Positions 57,901 through 64,000 of a DNA stretch of 64,000 nt are shown here, piece by piece. The stretch lies in contig NZ_ARVV01000001.1 in NCBI RefSeq assembly GCF_000385375.1, positions 2,108,001-2,172,000 of the forward strand, in the 5' to 3' direction. Below the pieces are notes generated by a model, which worked only from the letters and a program-made list of their open reading frames with translations, was not told the DNA's origin and searched no databases. The DNA is from Methyloversatilis discipulorum (GTDB taxonomy: Bacteria > Pseudomonadota > Gammaproteobacteria > Burkholderiales > Rhodocyclaceae). Positions within the stretch are counted from its first letter, which is position 1; every line of letters starts with the position of its first letter. A program made the translations under genes and the position numbers.

Positions 57901-58406
57901 TCGAAAATCTCCCGCAGCGGTGCTTCGTAACGCGCCTTCATGTCGCGCGCGGCGGCGACCGGATCGTCGCAGTCGAGTGCATGAACGAGGATTTCGCGCC
58001 GATGCTCGTCGACGATGCAGGACACGGTGCCCGGCGTCATCGTGATGATGGAGGCGAACAGCGCCACGCCATTCGGGTGTTCGATGTCCAGCGGCACCGG
58101 CACCCATGCCGGCTGTGGCAGCCGCGACGGGCTCAGCGCAAGCTTGGCGACGGTGATGTTGGACATGATGATGTCCCACAGCACGATGCCGGTCAGATGC
58201 AATACCGTCGCAGCCGCCTTCAGCGTGACGCCCGGCCCGATGAAGCCGCTGACCAGCCGCGGAATCACCAGCCCGAGCACGATGGCGGTCAGCACATTGC
58301 CCGGATCGATTGACTGCTGCAGCATGAGCCACCCCGCAGCCACCATGGTCGACATGACCGGGTGTCCGAACCAGCGCCTGCCGTGGGCGGCTTCAGTCGT
58401 CGCCAT
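57897..58406 (-). CDS. mrpE: Mrp/Pha-type antiporter subunit E
   Basis: A 169-residue subunit with two N-terminal helices and a cytoplasmic domain. I-D-P-G-N-V-L-T-A-I-V-L-G-L-V-I-P and S-I-I-T-M-T-P-G-T-V-S are family motifs; the cytoplasmic part ends in R-E-I-L-V-H-A-L-D. Overlaps mrpD by one base and mrpF by four. Confidence 0.93.
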   Translation of the reverse strand: MATTEAAHGRRWFGHPVMSTMVAAGWLMLQQSIDPGNVLTAIVLGLVIPRLVSGFIGPGVTLKAAATVLHLTGIVLWDIIMSNITVAKLALSPSRLPQPAWVPVPLDIEHPNGVALFASIITMTPGTVSCIVDEHRREILVHALDCDDPVAAARDMKARYEAPLREIFE

Positions 58407-60022
58407 CAGTGAACTCCTTCGCTTGCCGGACGCGGAAACACATAGGGTTGCGTGGTCTGCGCGCCCGCCGCCCCGAGTACCGCCTCCTGATAGGCGCGGC
58501 GATCGACCAGCTGCACCGCCGCTGCGTCGGTGTAGCGCTTCAGCGGCGCGGCCAGCGCGCTCATCAGCACGCCCGCACCGATCAGCGACACGGTGGCGAG
58601 CACCAGTCGCGGGCTGGCGCCCGACGTGGTGCCGCTGCCGTCCGGTTCCGGACGCACGCTCCAGAACAGCACGCTGCCGGCACGCGCGAGGCCGATCAAG
58701 GTCAGGAAACCGACCAGCAGCACGACGGTCCAGATCCAGGCCTGCGCCTCATGGCCGCTCGACGCCTGCAGCACCATCAGCTTGCCGATGAATCCGGGCA
58801 ACGGCGGCAGGCCGGCAGCCGATGCGGCGCCGAGCAGCATCAGCAGACCGAGCAGCGCCGGCTGCGCCACCGCCGGCCCCGCTTCGAGCCGGTCGGCCGC
58901 GTCGCCACGCTGTGCCGCCACCAGTTCGACCAGCAGGAAAAGCGCCGCGATGATGAGCGTGCTGTGTGCCATGTAGTACAGCGCCGCCGACCAGGCGGCC
59001 TCGCTGAACAGGCCCAGGGCGGCCAGTATGGTGCCGACCGAGGCGACCGTCATGTAGGCCACCATGCGCGGCAGCGTGTGTGCGGCCAGCATGCCGAACA
59101 CCGCCAGCACGCTGGTGCCCAGTGCCAGCGGCAGCAGCCAGGGCTCGACCGTCAGTGCCGACGCGCCGGCGTCGGCGCCGAAGATCACGCCATGCACGCG
59201 CAGGATGCTGTAGACACCGACCTTGGTCATGATGGCGAACAGCGCGGCGACTGGCGCGCTCGCCGCCGCATAGGTCGAGGGCAGCCACAGATGCAGCGGC
59301 AGGATGGCCGCCTTGACGCCGAACACGACCAGCAGGATGAGCGCCGCCGCCTTCAGTACCACCGCGTCGTCACCGCTCACCATCGGCACGCGCTGCGCGA
59401 GGTCGGCCATGTTCAGCGTGCCGACGGTGGCGTAGATCAACGCCACGCCGATCAGGAACAGGGCGGAGGCCGCCAGATTGATCGCCACGTACTGCACGCC
59501 GACACGGAAGCGCTCGCGCCCCTGGCCGTGCAGCAGCAGCACGTAGGAGGCGATCAGCAGCACCTCGAAGAACACGAACAGATTGAACAGGTCACCGGTC
59601 ACGAAGGCGCCGTTCAGGCCCATCAGCTGGAACTGGAACAGCGCGTGGAAATGCCGGCCGTGGCTGTCCCAGCCGCCGCTCGCGTAGAACAGCACCGGCA
59701 GCGCCACCGCCTGCGTCAGCACCAGCATCAGCGCCGACAGCCGGTCGATCACCAGCACGATGCCGAACGGCGCCGGCCAGTCGCCGACGCGATACACGCG
59801 CAGCACGCCGTCGTCCGCTTCCATCGCCAGCTTCAGCGCGAACATCAGCCCCAGCGTCACCGACACCAGCGCGATGCGACGCAGCCGCGGCAGCCTCAGT
59901 TCCGCTGGGCGGTCGCCGATCAGCAGCATCAGCATGGCGGTGAAACTGGGCAGCAGCACCGGTAGCACCGCGAGGTGCTGGCGGAACAGCTGCATCATCA
60001 CATCGGCAAAACTCATATTCAT
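58406..60022 (-). CDS. mrpD: Mrp/Pha-type antiporter subunit D
   Basis: A 538-residue membrane protein homologous to complex I NuoM/N-like subunits, one of the two ion-translocating subunits. V-T-G-D-L-F-N-L-F-V-F-F-E-V-L-L-I-A-S with its glutamate near residue 135 and K-A-A-I-L-P-L-H-L-W-L-P are the conserved translocation elements. Overlaps mrpC by four bases. Confidence 0.95.
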   Translation of the reverse strand: MNMSFADVMMQLFRQHLAVLPVLLPSFTAMLMLLIGDRPAELRLPRLRRIALVSVTLGLMFALKLAMEADDGVLRVYRVGDWPAPFGIVLVIDRLSALMLVLTQAVALPVLFYASGGWDSHGRHFHALFQFQLMGLNGAFVTGDLFNLFVFFEVLLIASYVLLLHGQGRERFRVGVQYVAINLAASALFLIGVALIYATVGTLNMADLAQRVPMVSGDDAVVLKAAALILLVVFGVKAAILPLHLWLPSTYAAASAPVAALFAIMTKVGVYSILRVHGVIFGADAGASALTVEPWLLPLALGTSVLAVFGMLAAHTLPRMVAYMTVASVGTILAALGLFSEAAWSAALYYMAHSTLIIAALFLLVELVAAQRGDAADRLEAGPAVAQPALLGLLMLLGAASAAGLPPLPGFIGKLMVLQASSGHEAQAWIWTVVLLVGFLTLIGLARAGSVLFWSVRPEPDGSGTTSGASPRLVLATVSLIGAGVLMSALAAPLKRYTDAAAVQLVDRRAYQEAVLGAAGAQTTQPYVFPRPASEGVH

Positions 60023-60372
60023 GCTCCGGGCTCCCGGCCGTCGACGTGGTCGGTGCCCGATTCGGCGCGGCTACGCAGCGCCAGTTCGATCACGAAGCCG
60101 GTGGTGGCGAAGCCGATCACGATGGCGGTGAGCACCAGCGCCTGCGGCAGCGGGTCGGCCTGCACATCGCCCTGCCCCAGGATCGGCGGCGCCGCGCTCC
60201 ACAGCCGGCCCATCACGAAGATGAAAATGTTCACCGCGTAACCGAGCAGCGTCAGGCCCAGCACAACCGGGAAGCTGCGTCCGCGCAGCATCAGGTAGAC
60301 ACCGCAGGCGGTGACCCAGCCGATGCCGCTGGCCACCAGGAATTCCATGCTGATGTTCGCGAAAAGACTCAT
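60019..60372 (-). CDS. mrpC: Mrp/Pha-type antiporter subunit C
   Basis: A 117-residue NuoK-like subunit of three helices (E-F-L-V-A-S-G-I-G-W-V-T-A-C-G-V-Y-L-M-L-R and D-P-L-P-Q-A-L-V-L-T-A-I-V-I). The Q-A-L-V-L-T-A-I-V-I-G motif is highly conserved in MrpC. Overlaps mrpAB by four bases. Confidence 0.95.
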   Translation of the reverse strand: MSLFANISMEFLVASGIGWVTACGVYLMLRGRSFPVVLGLTLLGYAVNIFIFVMGRLWSAAPPILGQGDVQADPLPQALVLTAIVIGFATTGFVIELALRSRAESGTDHVDGREPGA

Positions 60373-63185
60373 CCGTGCTGCTCCTTGCTCGCTGCACCCA
60401 GTACCGACAGCGTCAGCATGGTGGCGCCAACGACGGTGATGTAGACCCCGAGGTCGAAGGCCGCCGCACTGGCCAGCGGCAGTTCGCCCAGCAGCGGCAG
60501 CGCCGGGTGACCGTGCGCGCTGGTCAGGAAGGGGCGACCGAACCAGAAGGCGCCGATGCCGGTCAGCCCGGCGATCGCCAGGCCGCTGCCTATCCAGCGC
60601 GAGAAGCGACGGCCGGCCGCGCCGTGCAGCAAGGCCTCGGCGCGTGCCTGACCGAGCGCCATGTACTGCATCACCAGCGCCACCGCGGTGATCAGGCCGG
60701 CGATGAAGCCCCCGCCCGGCACGTTGTGGCCGCGCCAGAAGATGTAGGCCGACACCAGCAGCGCCAGCGGCAGCACGACGCGCGCGGCGACGCGCAGCAG
60801 CAGCGGCTGTTCCTCGAAGGCCCAGCGACGGCCGTCCGGGTCGGCGTCGGGCCGGCGAGTGCGGAAGCCGTCGAGCAGCGCCAGCACGCCGATGCCGGCG
60901 ATGCCGAGCACGGTGATCTCACCGAAGGTGTCGTAGCCGCGGAAGTCGACCAGGATGACGTTCACCACATTGGTGCCGCCGCCCTCGCTCAGCGACTTGT
61001 CGAGGAAGAACCACGAGATCGAATCGTGCGGGCGCGTCAGCATCAGCCAGGTCAGCCCGGCCACGCCGCCGCCGGCGAACACGGCGAGCAGCGCGTCGCG
61101 GCCGCGGCGCAGCGCGCCCGATTCGAAGGGCGTGCGCTGCGGCAGCAGGGCCAGACCCATCAGCAGCAGCACCGTCGATACCACCTCGACCGACAGCTGC
61201 GTCAGCGCGAGGTCGGGCGCCGACAGCCCGACGAAGGTGAAGGCGGTGACCAGGCCGACGACGCCGGTCAGCACCAGCGCCTGGAAGCGGTTGTGGTGCG
61301 TCAGCACCAGCGCGGTGGCAGCCGCCAGCAGCAGCAGCCACACGGCGAGCGCCAGCGGCGAGGCCGGCATCAGTTCGCGCGATCCCGCCGCGGGCAGCGT
61401 GTCGGCCGCCCAGAACGGTGTCGCCGCCAGCAGGATTGCGAAGGCGACCATCAGCGCCAGCGAACGCTGCAGCGAGCCGTTCTCGAAGCGCGCCGTGAGG
61501 CGGCCGGCAAAGCCGAACAGGCGGTCGATCAGGCAGGTGAAGGTGGCCTTGCCGGAGAAGGTTTGCGGCGTGTAGCCGTGCAGCCGGAACACGCGCTGCA
61601 GTGCGAGATACAGCGCGGCGCCGACGACCACCGCGATGCCGCTCATCAGCAGCGGCAGGTTGAAGCCGTGCCACAGCGCGAGGTGATAGTCGGGCGTGTC
61701 GCCACCGAGCAGCGCGCGCGCCGCGACCTCGACCAGCGGGCCGTAGGTGAGCGCCGGAATGACGCCGACCACGACGCACAGCACCGCCAGCAGCGCCACC
61801 GGCGCGAGCATGCCGAACGGTGGATCGTGCGGGTGCGCGTCGGCCGGCAGATCCTTGGGCGCGCCGTTGAAGAAGGTGTCATGCACCAGGCGCAGCGAGT
61901 AGGCCATCGAGCAGACGCCGGCGAAGGTCGCGACCACCGGCACCGCCGCGCCCCAGAACATGGTCGCCTCGACCGCCTCGTGGAAAAACATTTCCTTCGA
62001 CAGGAAACCGTTGAACAGCGGAATGCCGGCCATCGCTGCCGCCGCCGTCATGGCGAAGGTGGCGGTCCAGGGCATCAGCCTGAGCAGACCGCCCAGGCGG
62101 CGCATGTCGCGCGTGCCGCACTCGTGATCGACGATGCCCGCGCTCATGAACAGCGCCGCCTTGAAGGTGGCGTGGTTCAGGATGTGAAACACCGCCGCCA
62201 CCGCCGACAGCGGCGAATTGAGCCCGATCAGGAAGGTGATGAAGCCGAGGTGGCTCACCGTCGAATAGGCCAGCAGGCCCTTCAGGTCGTGCTTGAAGAT
62301 GGCTACCCAGGCCGCGAAAGCCACCGTGGCCAGACCGAAGCTGGCAACGATGCCCTCGAACAGGTCGGTGCCGCCGACCGCCGGGTACAGACGTGCCAGC
62401 AGGAAGATGCCGGCCTTCACCATGGTGGCCGAGTGCAGGTAGGCCGACACCGGCGTCGGGGCGGCCATCGCTTCCGGCAGCCAGAAGTGGAACGGCACCT
62501 GCGCGCTCTTGGTGAAACAGCCGACCAGGATCAGCACCAGCATGAGCGGATACAGCGGGTCCGCCTTGATCACGTCGCCGCTCAGCAGAATGTCGCTCAG
62601 CTCATAACTGCCGGCGATCTGGCCGAGCAGCACGAAACCGGCCAGCATCACCAGGCCGCCGCCGCCGGTCACCGCCAGCGCCATCCGCGCGCCAGCCCTC
62701 GCCTCTTCCTTGTGGCCCCAGTAGCCGACCAGCAGGAAGGACGAAATGCTGGTCAGCTCCCAGAACACGACCAGCAGCATGATGTTGTCCGACATCACGA
62801 TGCCCAGCATGGCCGCCATGAACAGCATGAGCAGGGTGTAGAACTTGCCGGCGGGGTCGGACTCGGCCAGATAGAAGTGCGCGTACAGCACGATCAGCGC
62901 GCCGATGCCGGTGATCAGCAGCGCGAACATCAGCGCCAGACCGTCGAGGCGCCAGCCTATCGACAGACCGAGCGACGGCACCCAGTCGGTGTGCGCCAGC
63001 AGTGTCTGGCCGGCGAACACCTGTGGCGCCAGCGACAGCAGCATGCCGAACGCGGTCAGCGTGACGGCGCCGGCGACCAGCGCGGTCAGCAGACGACGCG
63101 CGGGCGAGTTGTCGCGACCGAAGGCAAAACAGAGCAGCGTGCCGGCCACAAGGGGCAACAGCACTATCGTTGCGAGTGGATTCAT
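60369..63185 (-). CDS. mrpAB: Mrp/Pha-type antiporter subunit A-B fusion
   Basis: A 938-residue subunit. Residues about 1-780 are MrpA: a NuoL-like core with V-V-F-W-E-L-T-S-I-S-S-F-L-L-V-G-Y, K-S-A-Q-V-P-F-H-F-W-L-P-E-A-M and the H-A-T-F-K-A-A-L-F-M region. The last 140 residues carry MrpB (F-W-R-G-H-N-V-P-G-G-G-F-I-A-G-L). Fusion of A and B and the order AB-C-D-E-F-G define group 2 (Pha-type) systems, which exchange Na+ or K+ for H+. It is the first gene, divergent from the recombinase at the right edge. Confidence 0.94.
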   Translation of the reverse strand: MNPLATIVLLPLVAGTLLCFAFGRDNSPARRLLTALVAGAVTLTAFGMLLSLAPQVFAGQTLLAHTDWVPSLGLSIGWRLDGLALMFALLITGIGALIVLYAHFYLAESDPAGKFYTLLMLFMAAMLGIVMSDNIMLLVVFWELTSISSFLLVGYWGHKEEARAGARMALAVTGGGGLVMLAGFVLLGQIAGSYELSDILLSGDVIKADPLYPLMLVLILVGCFTKSAQVPFHFWLPEAMAAPTPVSAYLHSATMVKAGIFLLARLYPAVGGTDLFEGIVASFGLATVAFAAWVAIFKHDLKGLLAYSTVSHLGFITFLIGLNSPLSAVAAVFHILNHATFKAALFMSAGIVDHECGTRDMRRLGGLLRLMPWTATFAMTAAAAMAGIPLFNGFLSKEMFFHEAVEATMFWGAAVPVVATFAGVCSMAYSLRLVHDTFFNGAPKDLPADAHPHDPPFGMLAPVALLAVLCVVVGVIPALTYGPLVEVAARALLGGDTPDYHLALWHGFNLPLLMSGIAVVVGAALYLALQRVFRLHGYTPQTFSGKATFTCLIDRLFGFAGRLTARFENGSLQRSLALMVAFAILLAATPFWAADTLPAAGSRELMPASPLALAVWLLLLAAATALVLTHHNRFQALVLTGVVGLVTAFTFVGLSAPDLALTQLSVEVVSTVLLLMGLALLPQRTPFESGALRRGRDALLAVFAGGGVAGLTWLMLTRPHDSISWFFLDKSLSEGGGTNVVNVILVDFRGYDTFGEITVLGIAGIGVLALLDGFRTRRPDADPDGRRWAFEEQPLLLRVAARVVLPLALLVSAYIFWRGHNVPGGGFIAGLITAVALVMQYMALGQARAEALLHGAAGRRFSRWIGSGLAIAGLTGIGAFWFGRPFLTSAHGHPALPLLGELPLASAAAFDLGVYITVVGATMLTLSVLGAASKEQHG

Positions 63186-63359
63186 GGAGGCTGCCGGACT
63201 TGTGGCTGGCTGAAACCGGCCGAAGGATACATTGTTTGCCGCCGCCGGATCGACCCGGCGGCGTGCGCATCAGGCGCGCAAGCATCGCAGCATTTGCTGA
63301 CGCCGACCTGACCGTGCGTGCTGTCTCCAGGTTCCCCGGCGCAGGTAAGATCGCCCACC

Positions 63360-64000
63360 ATGACGACTGCTCCGCTCCCGATTCCACTGCGCCCGCTCGA
63401 CGAGATCAGCGTGCCCGAAGCGCTCGACGGGCACGACGGCGTGAACCGCGCCGACCGCGCGCGACTGCAGATCGGCGCGCAGACCGACATCGAGGCGATC
63501 CGCTGCTTTCTCGCCGAATACGACCGCTCGCCCGGCACGCACCGCATCTACCAGCGCGAGTGCGAACGGCTGCTGCTGTGGTCGCTGGTCGAGTGCGGCA
63601 AGCCGCTGTCCAGCCTGAACCGGCAGGACTTCGAAGGCTATCTGCACTTCCTCGCCGACCCGCAGCCGGCCGCGCAGTGGTGCGGCCCCAAGGTGCAGCG
63701 CGTGCGCGCGGAGTGGCGCCCCTTCGTCGGGCCGCTGTCGGAGTCCGCCGTACTGACGGCGATCGCCGCCATCAATTCGCTGATGAGCTATCTGGTCGAC
63801 GCCGGCTATCTCGCCGGCAACCCGCTGGGCCTGATCCGCCAGCGCCGGCGCAAGCTGTCGCTGGAAAAGAACGGGCCGGCGCACGTGATCGCCCAGACCG
63901 AGGAAATGCAGAAGGTCGAACGCTTTCTCGACGCCGAAATGTGGCAGGCGGTGACGCAGGCCATCGAGGCGATGCCGCGCGAACTGGACAGCGAACGCGA
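63360..64000 (+). CDS. Tyrosine recombinase/integrase-like protein, N-terminal part (runs off window)
   Basis: ATG 63360 opens a frame that stays open to the window end (at least 213 codons). The sequence is a SAM-like core-binding domain: R-A-R-L-Q-I-G-A-Q-T-D-I-E-A-I-R-C-F-L-A-E-Y, T-H-R-I-Y-Q-R-E-C-E-R-L-L-L-W-S-L, then S-L-N-R-Q-D-F-E-G-Y-L-H-F-L. The catalytic R-H-R-Y residues would lie beyond the edge, so the assignment rests on the N-terminal half. It differs from XerC/XerD by an insert (about residues 105-135, R-V-R-A-E-W-R-P-F-V-G-P-L). Codon usage resembles the host. Confidence 0.75.
   Translation, partial: MTTAPLPIPLRPLDEISVPEALDGHDGVNRADRARLQIGAQTDIEAIRCFLAEYDRSPGTHRIYQRECERLLLWSLVECGKPLSSLNRQDFEGYLHFLADPQPAAQWCGPKVQRVRAEWRPFVGPLSESAVLTAIAAINSLMSYLVDAGYLAGNPLGLIRQRRRKLSLEKNGPAHVIAQTEEMQKVERFLDAEMWQAVTQAIEAMPRELDSER

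Noticed and set aside
60375..63311. 978-codon open frame on the plus strand opposite mrpAB
   Set aside because: It is a codon-position shadow in GC-rich DNA: Arg/Gln/His-rich, no domain, fully antisense to a clear MrpA-B protein.

Overview
The window is a high-GC (roughly two-thirds G+C by eye) chromosomal segment of a betaproteobacterium. The gene families (SapC-like protein, DUF3422, DUF2863, OmpR/EnvZ pair, FimT-PilVWXY1-E minor pilins, lplT-lysR-alr-radA block) are typical of Rhodocyclales/Burkholderiales-like bacteria; genus cannot be fixed from sequence alone. No rRNA, tRNA or CRISPR array was recognised.

Layout. 1-20.2 kb is housekeeping and signalling: the end of a cyclic-nucleotide-binding protein, an AI-2E/PerM-type membrane protein, a truncated haemoglobin, a SapC-like protein, an OmpR/EnvZ-type pair, two small secreted proteins, a DUF1501 protein, a REC-TPR regulator, tsaB-rimI-uracil-DNA glycosylase, a glycine-zipper protein, lplT, a LysR regulator, alr, radA, a chemoreceptor translationally coupled to a NIT-like protein, and a DUF3422 protein. 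20.4-33.6 kb holds two consecutive type IV pilus minor-pilin clusters (fimT-pilV-pilW-pilX-pilY1), separated by pilE. The second pilY1 carries a one-base frameshift, and a PilY2-like gene follows it. 33.8-43.6 kb has a DUF202 protein, a 2OG-Fe dioxygenase, a hydroxypyruvate-isomerase-like enzyme, a tungstate/molybdate-type ABC operon with two binding proteins and a divergent ModE-like regulator, a DUF2863 protein and prfC.

43.6-57.3 kb is a nested mobile region. A tandem array of REP-like repeats (period about 117 bp) carries an IS110-family insertion. The IS110 transposase gene is itself interrupted by a 12,180-bp Tn3/Tn21-family transposon with 38-bp inverted repeats (35/38 matching) and a perfect 5-bp target duplication, ATCAC. 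The transposon carries mercury resistance (merR/TPFADE plus a truncated urf2), an internal Tn21-type inverted repeat, a lead/cadmium module (pbrR/cadR, a P-type ATPase, a PbrB-PbrC fusion), res-tnpR-tnpA, and a ynfA gene between tnpA and the right end. Precise removal of the transposon restores a 322-codon IS110 transposase with a D9/E58/D101/D104 tetrad.

The IS110 left end, upstream of its transposase, looks like a bridge-RNA gene whose guides can be read. One loop matches the REP-like target on both sides of a CT core, and a second loop contains a 10/10 match to the element's own right end. Joining the two element ends would create a sigma70-like promoter (TTGACT, 17-bp spacer, TATTGT) just ahead of that RNA. 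An unoccupied copy of the same target lies 124 bp to the left.

57.3-63.2 kb is a complete Mrp/Pha-type Na+(K+)/H+ antiporter operon (AB fusion, C, D, E, F, G) on the minus strand. The right edge contains the N-terminal part of a tyrosine-recombinase-like gene that runs off the window.
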